DNA from: Campylobacter sp. RM12651
GTDB taxonomy: Bacteria > Campylobacterota > Campylobacteria > Campylobacterales > Campylobacteraceae
DNA: 64,000 nucleotides
Direction: 5' to 3'
NCBI RefSeq assembly: GCF_022369475.1
Contig: NZ_CP059600.1
Coordinates: 1,178,001-1,242,000 of the forward strand
Shown here: piece after piece, positions 17,148 through 26,632 of the stretch
Layout: each line of letters begins with the position of its first letter
How positions within the stretch are numbered: the first letter of the stretch is position 1
Position numbers and translations under genes: made by a program
Notes under the pieces: model-generated
Told to the model about the DNA's origin: nothing
Databases searched by the model: none
Seen by the model: the letters and a program-made list of their open reading frames with translations, nothing else

Positions 17148-18234
17148 TAGTTATTACCACTTCATCATCATCATTTAAGCCACTTGTAATTTCTATATTA
17201 AAATTATCGCTCTTACCTAAGGTTATATATGCTTTTTTATAGCCTATCTCGCTATTATCTTTAATATTTACAAAATAGCCTTGATTGTCTTTATTAATAT
17301 AATTAATAGGTAAAGTTAAAGCATTTACTACCTTATCAATTTCTATGGTATTTTGAACATCTATTCCTATTTTTAATTCAGGGTTATTATTTACAAAATA
17401 TCTAGCATAATAATAAACAGCCCCACTTGAAGTAGCATTATCAATAACACTAACATCAGCACTATCAATACTATTTATGCTAGCTTCTTTAGTGCTAGCC
17501 CCATCACTTAATGGAGTATATGTGATTTTTTGCCCTACTTTTAATAAGCTAACATCATTTTGTGCTATTTGCATTCTTACTTCCATCTCATCTAAGTTAG
17601 CTAATTTAATTAGTGTTGGTGAGCTTTGCTTTGAGTTAATTGTCTGACCTAAACTAGCATAAACACCTATTACACTACCATCAATAGGGGCTTTTACTAT
17701 TGTTTCATCTAAGCTTTCTTGCATAGTAGAAATATTTGCATTTGTTTGAATTATTTGAGCTTTTATTGAGCTAAGTTTTGCTTTTGCGTTGTAATAATTA
17801 GTTTTTGCGTTTAAATAATTTTCTTTAGAGCTAGCACCCTTACTTAATAACTTTTCTTGAGTTTGAAGTTTTACATATAATTCGTTTAAATATACTCTAG
17901 CTGCTTCTTCTTCATCATTTAAACTAATCAATTTACTTTTTTCTATAGCCAAATCATTCTTAGCTTTTTCATCATCTAAAATAGCAATAATATCGCCTTT
18001 TTTAAGCTTATCTCCTAGCTTTACACGAAATTCTTTAATTTCCCCATTTGCTAAAGTTGCAACATTTACCAAAGAAGGAGAATAAGCCTTGCCTACTGCT
18101 TCAACATTAATTGATAAATCCATTCTTTTTGGTTTAATAATTCTAAAATTATTATTAGTTTCATCATTACTAAAATATGCAAAACTAAATATGCCTATAA
18201 TTATTACTATCAAAATAGCTAGTATTTTTTTCAT
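17122..18234 (-). CDS. macA: MacA-like periplasmic adaptor (membrane fusion protein)
   Basis: 370 residues. A single N-terminal anchor (ILAILIVIIIGIFSFAYF) is followed by the halves of a biotinyl-lipoyl-like domain (NGEIKEFRVKLGDKLKKGDIIAILDDEKAKNDL and DETIVKAPIDGSVIGVYASLGQTI), which flank a helical hairpin (about 90-170), then a beta-barrel domain. This is the HlyD/MacA layout that bridges MacB to an outer-membrane channel. It precedes and overlaps macB. The ATG lies 70 bp from the divergent fliL start. Confidence 0.9.
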   Translation of the reverse strand: MKKILAILIVIIIGIFSFAYFSNDETNNNFRIIKPKRMDLSINVEAVGKAYSPSLVNVATLANGEIKEFRVKLGDKLKKGDIIAILDDEKAKNDLAIEKSKLISLNDEEEAARVYLNELYVKLQTQEKLLSKGASSKENYLNAKTNYYNAKAKLSSIKAQIIQTNANISTMQESLDETIVKAPIDGSVIGVYASLGQTINSKQSSPTLIKLANLDEMEVRMQIAQNDVSLLKVGQKITYTPLSDGASTKEASINSIDSADVSVIDNATSSGAVYYYARYFVNNNPELKIGIDVQNTIEIDKVVNALTLPINYINKDNQGYFVNIKDNSEIGYKKAYITLGKSDNFNIEITSGLNDDDEVVITNDKDKQSK

Positions 18235-18257
18235 TTTATCCCTTCTTTAATTTATTT

Positions 18258-18267
18258 TTGCTAAAAT
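18258..18267 (+). promoter_or_regulatory. Extended -10 promoter for fliL
   Basis: TTTATTTTTGCTAAAAT: a T-rich stretch, a TG dinucleotide and a TAAAAT hexamer. This is the form of the Campylobacter sigma-70 promoter, which has an extended -10 and no clear -35. It lies about 38 bp before the fliL ATG. Confidence 0.4.
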
Positions 18268-18304
18268 CTCAATTTATAAAATATTTATCAAAAAAGGTTA
18301 ATAA

Positions 18305-18823
18305 ATGGCAGAAAACGAAGAAGTTGTAGCACCAAAATCAAAAGGTTCTAGTTTGGTTTTAATTTTAGTAACCGTTTTATTACTTGTTGTATTAATCATA
18401 GGCGGTTTAGTTATATTTTTATTAATGGGAAGTGGCGATGAAGAAAAGGCTGATGAAAGTGTAAAAACCGAGCAAGTTGAAAAAAAACCTGCTAAGAAAA
18501 AGAACGAAATGTCAGCTGATGTTGGTGTTATTTATCCATTAGATGGCTTTACCGTGAATTTAGTAAGTGATAGTGGGACTAAATATTTAAAATGCAAAAT
18601 TGAATTAGAGCAAAATATAGAAACACTAACACCAGAACTTGATAAAAAAATACCTATTATTAAAGATAAAATAATAGAAACTCTAAGCTCAAAAAGTGTA
18701 GAAGAAATAAGCACAGGAAAAGGCAAAGAAAGATTAAAAGAAGAAATTATCAATAAAATTAATGAAGTATTAAATGATGGCTTTATCAAAAATATTTATT
18801 TTACTGATTTTGTGATTACTTGA
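18305..18823 (+). CDS. fliL: Flagellar basal body protein FliL
   Basis: 172 residues: a short cytosolic N-terminus, one membrane segment (about 16-40, SLVLILVTVLLLVVLIIGGLVIFLL), a Lys/Glu-rich linker, and a periplasmic stomatin-like FliL domain (about 70-172) with YPLDGFTVNLVSDSGTKYLKCKIELE and the terminal NIYFTDFVIT. FliL rings surround and stabilise stator units; in C. jejuni FliL interacts with the PflA/PflB scaffold, and a pflB gene is present at 32.4-34.6 kb. It overlaps acpS by 4 bp, as in C. jejuni. Confidence 0.93.
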   Translation: MAENEEVVAPKSKGSSLVLILVTVLLLVVLIIGGLVIFLLMGSGDEEKADESVKTEQVEKKPAKKKNEMSADVGVIYPLDGFTVNLVSDSGTKYLKCKIELEQNIETLTPELDKKIPIIKDKIIETLSSKSVEEISTGKGKERLKEEIINKINEVLNDGFIKNIYFTDFVIT

Positions 18824-19173
18824 TGATTGGTTGTGATATTGTTGAGATTGCTAGAGTTGAGAAAATTCTAGCTAAATCTCAAATTAAATTCTTAAAAAAA
18901 ATCCTTACCGAAAACGAATTAAAAACTCTAAGTTCTAATTCAAATTCTATTGCAGGTTATTACGCAGCAAAAGAAGCAGCTAGTAAAGCTTTAGGCTGTG
19001 GAATTAGTAAAGATTGCTCTTTTATGGATATAGAAATTATAAAAAATAATCAAAATAGACCTAGTATTTTATTTAGTGAAAAAATTTTTAATAAATTTGG
19101 AGTAAAATCAGCTCATCTTAGTATTAGCCACGATGCAGGGATTGCAATGGCTGTTGTTATGCTGGAGAAATAA
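18820..19173 (+). CDS. acpS: Holo-[acyl-carrier-protein] synthase
   Basis: 117 residues, the usual size. It transfers 4'-phosphopantetheine from CoA to acyl carrier protein. The metal-binding motif MIGCDIVEIARVEKIL is at the N-terminus and the second motif YYAAKEAASKALGCGI near residue 50. ATGA overlap with fliL indicates coupling. The C-terminus (HLSISHDAGIAMAVVML) fits the family. Confidence 0.95.
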   Translation: MMIGCDIVEIARVEKILAKSQIKFLKKILTENELKTLSSNSNSIAGYYAAKEAASKALGCGISKDCSFMDIEIIKNNQNRPSILFSEKIFNKFGVKSAHLSISHDAGIAMAVVMLEK

Positions 19174-19174
19174 A

Positions 19175-20449
19175 TTGAAAAATTATCTTGAATTATTAAA
19201 ATATAGTAAGACTTTTAAAATTCTTATCCTAGTTCAATTCATAACTTATTTTGGGGCTTGGTTTTCACAAATTGGTGTTTATACTATGCTAATTGAGTTT
19301 GATTTTAGCGAGTTTAGTTGGAATATTTTAGGCTCTGAAATAAATCACGAAAGTATGAAAAAATGGGCTATATCTTTTTCTGCTGTATTTGCATTTTTGC
19401 CTACTATTTTAATGGCGCCAATTAGTGGAATTATAATTGATAGTTTTAAGTCTAAAAAACTTTTATTATTATCAATTATCATTGAATTATTTTCAGTATT
19501 TTTACTAATTTTTATAAAAGACGCTAGTTATATTTTTATACTATTTTTACTAATTTTTATAAGACTTGCGGTTGCAAGTTTATATTTTCAAACTGAAATG
19601 AGTTTATTGCCACATATTTTTGATAAAGACAGATTAAAGCTAGCAAATGAGTTATTTTCAGTAGTTTGGGCTATTTCATACACTACAGGAATGGCAGTTG
19701 CTGGTATGTTTATACATTATTTTGGGGTTTATAATGCCTTTTTGCTTGATTGCTTTTTATTTTTAATTGGAATTACATTATTATTTTTTATAAAAATAGA
19801 AGTAAAAAATGAAAAATTTTATTTCAAAAATATCACAAAAATGGCTAAAGAAGGTTTGTTTTATTTACTAGGAAATAAAAAAATATTACATTTAATACTA
19901 TTACACGCCTTTATAGGATTTACAGCTTATGATGCTTTGATTAATTTTTTAGCTGGATATGATTATTTAAATAAAGTATATTTTCTAAAAGAAATTCTAA
20001 GCACAGGTTTAATAATAGGACTTAGTAATGCAATTAGAGCTTTATCTTTAGTGGTTGGACCTTTAATTTTAAGTAAAGTCGTAAATCACAAAAGATTATT
20101 TTATTTTTTTATTTTACAAGGCTTAGGGATTATTACTTGGGCTTTACTTCAATTTAATTTCTGGGTATCTTTTATAGGTTTAATATTTGCTGGATTTTTT
20201 ACTAGCACGATATGGTCTTATACTTATACAGCAATTCAAAACAATTGCGATAAAGAATATTATGGCAGAGTGATTGCTTATGTTGATATGATTTATATGA
20301 GCTTTTCATTAGCAATTACTTTACTAACTGGTTGGTTATTTGATAATAAAGTTGGCACTTTTTATATTACAATATTAATTGGAAGTTGCTTTATAATAGG
20401 TGCTTTTTATTGGTTATTTTATATAAGGAATTATGGATGCGAAAAGTAA
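19175..20449 (+). CDS. MFS transporter
   Basis: 424 residues from a TTG start at 19175, preceded by GGAG with 7-nt spacing; an upstream in-frame ATG at 19133 lies inside acpS and lacks a better site. About 10-12 hydrophobic helices and the loop pattern APISGIIIDSFKSKKLL (motif A-like) place it in the major facilitator superfamily, nearest in style to MFS_3/EntS-type exporters. The substrate is unknown. It sits between acpS (1 bp gap) and cheB (overlap), so it is probably co-transcribed with fliL-acpS and cheBR. Confidence 0.85.
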   Translation: MKNYLELLKYSKTFKILILVQFITYFGAWFSQIGVYTMLIEFDFSEFSWNILGSEINHESMKKWAISFSAVFAFLPTILMAPISGIIIDSFKSKKLLLLSIIIELFSVFLLIFIKDASYIFILFLLIFIRLAVASLYFQTEMSLLPHIFDKDRLKLANELFSVVWAISYTTGMAVAGMFIHYFGVYNAFLLDCFLFLIGITLLFFIKIEVKNEKFYFKNITKMAKEGLFYLLGNKKILHLILLHAFIGFTAYDALINFLAGYDYLNKVYFLKEILSTGLIIGLSNAIRALSLVVGPLILSKVVNHKRLFYFFILQGLGIITWALLQFNFWVSFIGLIFAGFFTSTIWSYTYTAIQNNCDKEYYGRVIAYVDMIYMSFSLAITLLTGWLFDNKVGTFYITILIGSCFIIGAFYWLFYIRNYGCEK

Positions 20450-20988
20450 TTTTAATAGGTGCTAGCACAGGTGGTCCTAGTCAGATTAAGTATTTAATTC
20501 AAGATTTAAAACTTGTAAATACAACAATAGTTATTGCTCAACATATGCAAGCAAATTTTTTACCAAGTTACGCACATCAACTTGATAAAGAATGTTTAAG
20601 CGATGTTGCGTTATTAGAAAATACTTGCTTTTTAGATGATAAAAAAATATATATTTGTCAATACAATACGGAGTTATTTTCAAATCTAAGGGCTAATTTT
20701 AATAATGGAGTTTTTCCATTTTGTCCTAATGTAGATTTATTGTTTAATAGTGCTTCAAAACTTACAAAAGATTATGAAATACTAGCAATATTATTAACAG
20801 GGATTGGAGATGATGGTGCTAAAGGCTTATTTGAACTATACAAAAAAGGCGCTAAGTGTATAGGCGAGAGTGAAAAATCTTGTATAGTTTATGGAATGCC
20901 AAAAAGAGCTTATGAATTAAATAATAATCTTTTACAACTTGACATTGAAGATATAAAAAAAGAAATTGTAAATTTCATTCAAAGGTAG
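20437..20988 (+). CDS. cheB: Chemoreceptor methylesterase CheB, catalytic domain only
   Basis: 183 residues from the ATG at 20437 (AAGGAA 6 bp upstream); an earlier in-frame ATG at 20386 lies inside the MFS gene. Residues 1-183 are the CheB catalytic domain: nucleophile Ser in IGASTGGPSQ, catalytic His in IAQHMQANFLPSY, catalytic Asp in LLTGIGDDGAKGLF. The N-terminal receiver domain of enteric CheB is absent, as in C. jejuni, so activity is not controlled by CheA phosphotransfer onto this protein. cheR follows after 5 bp. Confidence 0.92.
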   Translation: MRKVILIGASTGGPSQIKYLIQDLKLVNTTIVIAQHMQANFLPSYAHQLDKECLSDVALLENTCFLDDKKIYICQYNTELFSNLRANFNNGVFPFCPNVDLLFNSASKLTKDYEILAILLTGIGDDGAKGLFELYKKGAKCIGESEKSCIVYGMPKRAYELNNNLLQLDIEDIKKEIVNFIQR

Positions 20989-20993
20989 GTTTT

Positions 20994-21827
20994 ATGTTTA
21001 GTTTTTTATCAAATAAAAAAGATATAGAAAATCAACAAAAAGAAGAGTTTAAATTCCACGATGATAATTATGAGTTTGATATGCTTTTATTGAAAATTAG
21101 GCAAGTTTGTGGAATTGATTTAGAAGTTAAAAAAACAACAATAAGACCAAAATTAATCAAATTTTGCACTAATAATAATTTAAGCTCTTTTTCTCAATTA
21201 ACTAATAAAATGGATTTAAACCTTCCTATTAGACAAGAATTATTTGACTTAATAACGGTTTGTGAAACTTATTTTTATAGAGAACTAAAACAACTTAATG
21301 AATTAATTTATATCCTAAGAGCAGAACCTAGCAAAAGAAGAATTTTATGCGCTCCAAGTTCAAGTGGAGAAGAAGTATATTCAATACTAATGCTAGCAAA
21401 TGAAGCAGGGATTACTAATCTTTCAATCTTAGGAATAGATATAAATGCTGAAATTATTCAAAAAGCAAGAGCTAGAAGATATTCAAAACGCTCATTATAT
21501 AATCTAAATGATAATCTAATCAAAAAATACTTTGACCAAGACAATGATGAATATGTGATAAAAAGCCAATATTTTTCTAATGCTAAGTTTGAAGTTGTGA
21601 ATGTATTTGATAAGAAATTTTTAGAATTAGGTAAATTTGATGTGATACTTTCAAGAAATATGATGATTTATTTTAATGAAGAATACAAATACCGCTTGGT
21701 TGATAATTTTGTCAAAAATCTCAATGATGGTGGAATGTTTTTCGCTGGACATGCTGATTTAGTTCCAAGTCATAATGAATTAAAAAAAGTATATGCAAAT
21801 ACTTGTACTTACTATGTAAAAGAATAA
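20994..21827 (+). CDS. cheR: Chemoreceptor methyltransferase CheR
   Basis: 277 residues. An N-terminal helical CheR_N domain (about 25-100) is followed by a SAM-binding fold with CAPSSSGEEVYSILM, ILGIDINAEII, ILSRNMMIYF and GGMFFAGHADL. It methylates glutamates of chemoreceptors and opposes CheB. The first 20 residues are polar and variable. Its stop codon lies inside the hairpin that also covers the end of the convergent cyclase gene. Confidence 0.93.
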   Translation: MFSFLSNKKDIENQQKEEFKFHDDNYEFDMLLLKIRQVCGIDLEVKKTTIRPKLIKFCTNNNLSSFSQLTNKMDLNLPIRQELFDLITVCETYFYRELKQLNELIYILRAEPSKRRILCAPSSSGEEVYSILMLANEAGITNLSILGIDINAEIIQKARARRYSKRSLYNLNDNLIKKYFDQDNDEYVIKSQYFSNAKFEVVNVFDKKFLELGKFDVILSRNMMIYFNEEYKYRLVDNFVKNLNDGGMFFAGHADLVPSHNELKKVYANTCTYYVKE

Positions 21828-21852
21828 TTAGAAATTAAATCCCTAATTATTC
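21822..21852. terminator. Bidirectional hairpin overlapping both stop codons
   Basis: GAATAATTAG and CTAATTATTC form a perfect 10-bp stem around an 11-nt loop. The left arm contains the cheR stop and the right arm contains the stop of the convergent cyclase gene (21847-21849). Confidence 0.6.
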
Positions 21853-23877
21853 ACGCCATAAAGTTAATTTCTCTCCTTTAAAGCCACTGCATTTATATAA
21901 TTTAGTAGCTTCATCTTTACCTTTTAGCTTTAATTCATCAACTAATTCTAATTCATATATACTAGCGTCTTTTAAGGCTGCTAAAGTGTTATGAGAGATT
22001 AAGATATTTGCCTTATAGTTTTTACAAGAGCTTTCTACCCTACTTGCCGTATTTACCCCATCTCCTATGCAAGTATAATCACTTCTTGAAAGGCTTCCCA
22101 TCTCCCCTACAATACATTCACCTGTGTTAATTCCTATGCCTATATTTATATAAGGAAGTCCTTTTTTGCCCCAATCTTCGTTTAAAAGCTTTAAAGCTTT
22201 TATTTGTTCAATTGCAGCTTGTAAAGCACAATCAGCGTGATTTTCTAAATCATTTGGAGCATTAAAATACGCCATAACAGCATCGCCTATATATTTATCA
22301 ACCGTTCCATTGTATTTAAAAATAATATCACTCATAGGGGTCATATATTTATTTAAGAAATTAACCAAATCAGAAGCATCCATATTCTCACTAATCGTAG
22401 TAAAATCTCTAATATCACTAAAAAATACTGATATTTCTCTTTTGCTTGTGCTAAATACATTGCTATCTGTATTAATCAATTGCTCTGCTACTCTTTTTGA
22501 AACCTTTTTTTCTAGCTTAGCTTTTATAAATTCTTTTTGTCTGCTTTCTAAAAAGAAGTTAATTAATATCCCAATTACTCCCATAATAGCTAAAACCAAA
22601 ATAAGTTCAAATGTATGAAGTAAATACTTCTTGCTAATTATAAAATAATAATGCCCTAAAATAATAGTTGCTAAAAGTATTAAATGCCATAAAACTTGTA
22701 AAATTATGCTTTTAAAATACATAAAAGAAACACTAAGAGCAATTATTATTAGTAAAGAAATTAAAAGTATTTCAGATGAATATTTTGGGGTTGTTAGGTA
22801 TTCATCATTTAATAAATTATCTATAGCATTTGCGTGGATTTCAACACCTGGTAGGTTTTCATCTAATGGATTGCTTCTAATATCATTAAGCCCTACAACG
22901 CTAGTTCCAATTAAAACTATTTTATCTTTAAAGAACTCTTTACTAATAGTCCCATCTAAAACATCAATAGCGCTAATATAATCATAATGCGGAGATTTTC
23001 CTTTAAAATATAAACCAAGCAATGCGTGAGCATTCACTACAAAGCTATCCTTATCTCCTAATACTAAATGTATATCTTTAAAATTATCCCCAATTGCTTT
23101 AATATCATCAATTCCTAGATATTTTGCATACATTGCAAGACTAAGACTTGGTAAGAGTTGTTTAAACTCACCATCATCATAATAAATCATCATAAAGGCA
23201 TTTCTGATTACATTATCTAAATGTGAATATGAATTAACAAATCCATTTGCATAAGCATTATCACTTAATTCTTCTATACTTGCTGTAATATTTTTGCCAT
23301 GTTCAAGCAATGAATAATCAATATTATCTTCAGCTATACTTTGATTACTTAATGGGGCTAATTTTTTTTCCGTATCGTTTATATAAGAGCCTAAGTTTAT
23401 AGCATAGGCTAAAATACTATTTGTCTTTGAAAGTGCCATAGCAAAAGCTTTATCAGTATCTTGAGTGCGTTGGCAAAAATGATATTTTGGAATGTTTAAA
23501 GAATTAAACTCCATATCATTCATCTTTTTAGTAATTTCTCCACGCTTATCGCTTTCTGCAAAATAAATATCAAATCCTACTACGCTAGCAGCATTTAATT
23601 TATACACCAAACAAGCAAGAATATCTCTATCCCAAGGCCATTGCCCAAGACTAGCTAAGCTTTTTTCATCAATATCAACTATAGCAATTCTACTATCACC
23701 TTTAATATTATGATTAAAATAAGCATTAATTCTAAAAAACATATCGTGAGTTAAATTATCTAGCCTTGTGATGATACCTACTTCTTTTATAGTTATAAAA
23801 AATGAAAAAACAATCATTAAAATTGATAAAACTATAAAAGAATAAAATTTCTTAAACTTACTTAAATGTCTAATCAA
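21847..23877 (-). CDS. CHASE2-domain class III adenylate cyclase
   Basis: 676 residues. An N-terminal membrane segment (about 14-33) precedes a periplasmic CHASE2 sensor (about 40-350; [64 protein letters not shown]). Three membrane helices (about 365-440) lead to a class III cyclase domain (about 470-640). Catalytic features are complete: metal Asp in [10 protein letters not shown], adenine-specifying Lys in [12 protein letters not shown], Asp in [11 protein letters not shown], and the Asn/Arg pair of GVNTASRVE. It should make cAMP in response to a periplasmic signal. It overlaps mnmG by 4 bp. Confidence 0.9.
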   Translation of the reverse strand: MIRHLSKFKKFYSFIVLSILMIVFSFFITIKEVGIITRLDNLTHDMFFRINAYFNHNIKGDSRIAIVDIDEKSLASLGQWPWDRDILACLVYKLNAASVVGFDIYFAESDKRGEITKKMNDMEFNSLNIPKYHFCQRTQDTDKAFAMALSKTNSILAYAINLGSYINDTEKKLAPLSNQSIAEDNIDYSLLEHGKNITASIEELSDNAYANGFVNSYSHLDNVIRNAFMMIYYDDGEFKQLLPSLSLAMYAKYLGIDDIKAIGDNFKDIHLVLGDKDSFVVNAHALLGLYFKGKSPHYDYISAIDVLDGTISKEFFKDKIVLIGTSVVGLNDIRSNPLDENLPGVEIHANAIDNLLNDEYLTTPKYSSEILLISLLIIIALSVSFMYFKSIILQVLWHLILLATIILGHYYFIISKKYLLHTFELILVLAIMGVIGILINFFLESRQKEFIKAKLEKKVSKRVAEQLINTDSNVFSTSKREISVFFSDIRDFTTISENMDASDLVNFLNKYMTPMSDIIFKYNGTVDKYIGDAVMAYFNAPNDLENHADCALQAAIEQIKALKLLNEDWGKKGLPYINIGIGINTGECIVGEMGSLSRSDYTCIGDGVNTASRVESSCKNYKANILISHNTLAALKDASIYELELVDELKLKGKDEATKLYKCSGFKGEKLTLWRE

Positions 23878-25733
23878 TTTTTAGCCTTTAATTTAATATA
23901 AATTTGAAGAATATCAATTGCGGCTGGGGTAATTCCACTAATTCTACTTGCATCAAACAAATTATCAGGCTTATTTTTTTCAAGTTTTTCTACGACTTCA
24001 TTACTAAGCCCACTAATTCCACGATAAGTAAAATCATTTGGAATTTTAATCTTAATCAAATTCGCTTGATTTTGAATACTTTCATCTTGTAATTTTACAT
24101 AATGATAATATTTTGCATCAAGTAAAATTTCATCTAAAACAAAATCATTTAAATTAGCCAAACTTGGTGCTAAAGAAAGCATTTTTTCCTTTGTTATCGT
24201 GCTACGAGCTATGATTTTTTGAAGAGTTGTTGGTTGAGAAATCGGCTCTTCATTAATACTTGCTAATAATTCATTAAAAGAATTTGAAGGAACAACCCTG
24301 CTTTCACATAAGAACTCTAAACCTTTTTTAATATCATTTATTTGATTTTCATAGTATTTAAAGCTATTTTCATCTCTTAAACCACACTCATAAGCGTATT
24401 TATTAAGCCTTGTGATTGCATTGCTTTCACGAAGTAATAATCTAAACTCAGCCCTACTTGTAAACATTCTATAAGGCTCTTTTGTGCCTTTTGTAACTAA
24501 ATCATCAATTAAAACACCAATATATCCTTCATCACGGCGTAACACAAGTCCATCTTTATTATCAATTGCCAAACTTGCATTTATAGCTGCCATAAGCCCT
24601 TGAGCTGCTGCTTCTTCATAACCAGTTGTCCCATTTACTTGACCTGCTAGATAGAAGTTTTTAATAATTTTACTTTCTAAAGTATGAAACAAATCAAGCG
24701 GGTCAAAATAATCATATTCTATTGCATAGCCGTGTCTTGTGATTTTAGCATTTTCAAAGCCTTTAACCGAGCGTATCATTGAATGTTGAACTTCAAATGG
24801 TAAAGAAGTTGAAAAACCATTTATATAATATTCTGTAGCTTCTTTTGTCTGTGGCTCAATAAATAAATGATGACTTTCTTTATCCGCAAAACGATTGATT
24901 TTATCTTCTATACTAGGACAATATCTAGGGCCAACTCCTTTAATTTGTCCTGTAAACATAGGAGCTTTATCAAAATTTGAACGGATAATATCATGGGTTG
25001 TTGTATTTGTATGCGCTATATAGCAAGGAAGTTGCGGCAATGTATGAGAAGTAAATTCTAAGCTAAATCCTTTAGTATTTAAATCGCTTTCTTGAGTTTC
25101 TAATACGCTAAAATCAATACTGCTTGCTGCAATTCTAGGACAAGTTCCAGTTTTAAGTCTTCCACGATTAAGCCCTAAAGCAGCTAAATTATCGCCTAAC
25201 TCACTAGCACTAAGCTCTCCTACACGACCACTTTTTATCTTGCTTAAACCTACATGAATTAAACCATTTAAAAATGTCCCACTGCATAAAATTATTTTCT
25301 TAGCTTCATAAGTTTTATTAAGCTCTGTTTTTACTCCATAAGCTTCATTATCTTTTACTAAAAGCTCTGTAACCATTTCTTGAGAAATGTCTAAATTAGG
25401 CATATTTAATAATATATTTTTAGCATTTTTATTGTATTCATCCATATCTATTTGAGCTCTAGTTCCACGAACAGCTGCACCTTTACTCTCATTTAAAGTC
25501 TTGTAATTAATCGCACTTAAATCAGTAATCTTTGGCATAATTCCGCCAAGTGCGGCTATTTCTTTTACTAAATGCCCTTTTGCAAGTCCGCCTATTGCAG
25601 GATTGCAAGAAGTTGCTCCAATTCTATCGTTTAAAATCGTAAGAAGTAGTGTTTTTTTACCCATTTTAGCACTTGCGTGTGCTGCTTCAACACCAGCATG
25701 ACCAGCACCAATTACTATAATATCATACATCAT
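23874..25733 (-). CDS. mnmG: tRNA uridine 5-carboxymethylaminomethyl modification enzyme MnmG (GidA)
   Basis: 619 residues, standard size. With MnmE it modifies the wobble uridine of several tRNAs. The N-terminal FAD site is [17 protein letters not shown], then [35 protein letters not shown] (redox Cys), [12 protein letters not shown] and [19 protein letters not shown]. The C-terminal helical MnmE-binding region ends with [15 protein letters not shown]. The start is [12 protein letters not shown]; an AGGATT-type site is upstream. The first ATG and its neighbour three bases on are both possible. Confidence 0.96.
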   Translation of the reverse strand: MMYDIIVIGAGHAGVEAAHASAKMGKKTLLLTILNDRIGATSCNPAIGGLAKGHLVKEIAALGGIMPKITDLSAINYKTLNESKGAAVRGTRAQIDMDEYNKNAKNILLNMPNLDISQEMVTELLVKDNEAYGVKTELNKTYEAKKIILCSGTFLNGLIHVGLSKIKSGRVGELSASELGDNLAALGLNRGRLKTGTCPRIAASSIDFSVLETQESDLNTKGFSLEFTSHTLPQLPCYIAHTNTTTHDIIRSNFDKAPMFTGQIKGVGPRYCPSIEDKINRFADKESHHLFIEPQTKEATEYYINGFSTSLPFEVQHSMIRSVKGFENAKITRHGYAIEYDYFDPLDLFHTLESKIIKNFYLAGQVNGTTGYEEAAAQGLMAAINASLAIDNKDGLVLRRDEGYIGVLIDDLVTKGTKEPYRMFTSRAEFRLLLRESNAITRLNKYAYECGLRDENSFKYYENQINDIKKGLEFLCESRVVPSNSFNELLASINEEPISQPTTLQKIIARSTITKEKMLSLAPSLANLNDFVLDEILLDAKYYHYVKLQDESIQNQANLIKIKIPNDFTYRGISGLSNEVVEKLEKNKPDNLFDASRISGITPAAIDILQIYIKLKAKN

Positions 25734-25743
25734 TAATCCTTTT

Positions 25744-25752
25744 TTTTATAAT
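25744..25752. promoter_or_regulatory. Overlapping divergent -10 elements for mnmG and ribE
   Basis: TTATAATAC reads TATAAT toward ribE (25747-25752) and TATTAT with an upstream TG toward mnmG. Only 46 bp separate the two start codons, so the promoters must overlap and probably compete. Confidence 0.5.
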
Positions 25753-25779
25753 ACACTAAGCTTATTGTAAAGGATAAAA

Positions 25780-26391
25780 ATGTTTAATGGTTTAATAAGA
25801 GAATGTGGCTTTATAAAAAACTATTCAAATAATGAATTAAGATTAATTTCAAAACTAAAACCAAACATAGGAGATAGTGTAGCAACTAATGGAGCTTGTC
25901 TTAGTGTGATAAAAACTCATAATGACGGCTTTAGTCTAAATCTTAGTAGTGAAACTCAAAAAATAATCAAACCTTTTAAAGTAGGTGAAAAAGTGCATAC
26001 TGAATTAGCAATGCAAGTAGGAGATAGGATTGATGGGCATATTTTAAGTGGGCATATTGATGGGCTTGGTAAAATCATTAAGATAAATAAGCTTACTAGT
26101 GGGATAGATTTTTATATAAGTCTTGATGAAAAATTAATGCCTTTTGTGTGTAATAAAGGTAGCATCGCAATTGATGGAGTAAGCCTTACTATCAATGAAG
26201 TTTTAAACAATTCTATAAGACTTACAATAATTGATATTACTTTAAAAGATACTTTATTTAATTCATATAAAATCAATGATTTAGTAAATGTAGAAACTGA
26301 TATTTTGGCAAGATATGTTCATAGAATGCTAAATTATAAAAATAACTCACTTACTTGGGATGATATTGATAGAATTAGTGCTATTTATTAG
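25780..26391 (+). CDS. ribE: Riboflavin synthase alpha subunit
   Basis: 203 residues. Two lumazine-binding repeats are visible: residues 1-95 (MFNGLIRECGFIKN, GDSVATNGACLSVI, LNLSSETQ, ELAMQVGDRIDGHILSGHIDG) and about 97-190 (GSIAIDGVSLTINEV, TDILARYVHRML). It dismutates two molecules of dimethyl-ribityllumazine into riboflavin. AAAGGA precedes the ATG. A small gene follows 8 bp downstream. Confidence 0.94.
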   Translation: MFNGLIRECGFIKNYSNNELRLISKLKPNIGDSVATNGACLSVIKTHNDGFSLNLSSETQKIIKPFKVGEKVHTELAMQVGDRIDGHILSGHIDGLGKIIKINKLTSGIDFYISLDEKLMPFVCNKGSIAIDGVSLTINEVLNNSIRLTIIDITLKDTLFNSYKINDLVNVETDILARYVHRMLNYKNNSLTWDDIDRISAIY

Positions 26392-26399
26392 GAGTTTTT

Positions 26400-26588
26400 A
26401 TGAATGAAGAAATTATGCTAAGAGCTTTGGTGCAAAAAGCACAAGAGATGGATGATGAGTATTTGGCAAATGAAAAATTAGTAAAAATGCTTATTAAAAA
26501 ACAAGTATCATTTGATAATTACGATAAAATAAACGAGTTTTTAAACTTTATAAAAGACGCTAAAACAAACGCTCAAAAAAGCAAATAA
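26400..26588 (+). CDS. Small helical protein of unknown function
   Basis: 62 residues, acidic at the N-terminus and rich in Lys later; it would form two or three helices (EIMLRALVQKAQEMDDEYLAN, LVKMLIKKQVS, YDKINEFLNFIKDAK). No motif is recognised. AGGAG lies 6 bp before its ATG and it follows ribE by 8 bp, so it is probably translated from the ribE transcript. A convergent hairpin closes the unit. Confidence 0.65.
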   Translation: MNEEIMLRALVQKAQEMDDEYLANEKLVKMLIKKQVSFDNYDKINEFLNFIKDAKTNAQKSK

Positions 26589-26598
26589 AAAATAATTA

Positions 26599-26632
26599 AG
26601 ATATTTAATAATCAATGAATTATTAAATATCT
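26599..26632. terminator. Hairpin between convergent ends (ribE unit and flgS)
   Basis: AGATATTTAATAAT and ATTATTAAATATCT form a perfect 14-bp stem with a 6-nt loop. The right arm overlaps the flgS stop codon region at 26623. Confidence 0.6.

Noticed and set aside
19133-19175. Upstream ATG for the MFS gene
   Set aside because: It lies inside acpS, and the TTG at 19175 has GGAG at ideal spacing and starts just after the acpS stop.
20386-20437. Upstream ATG for cheB
   Set aside because: The extra 17 residues overlap the MFS gene and do not match CheB; AAGGAA precedes the ATG at 20437.
25734-25779. FMN riboswitch before ribE
   Set aside because: The spacer is only 46 bp, far too short for the riboswitch.
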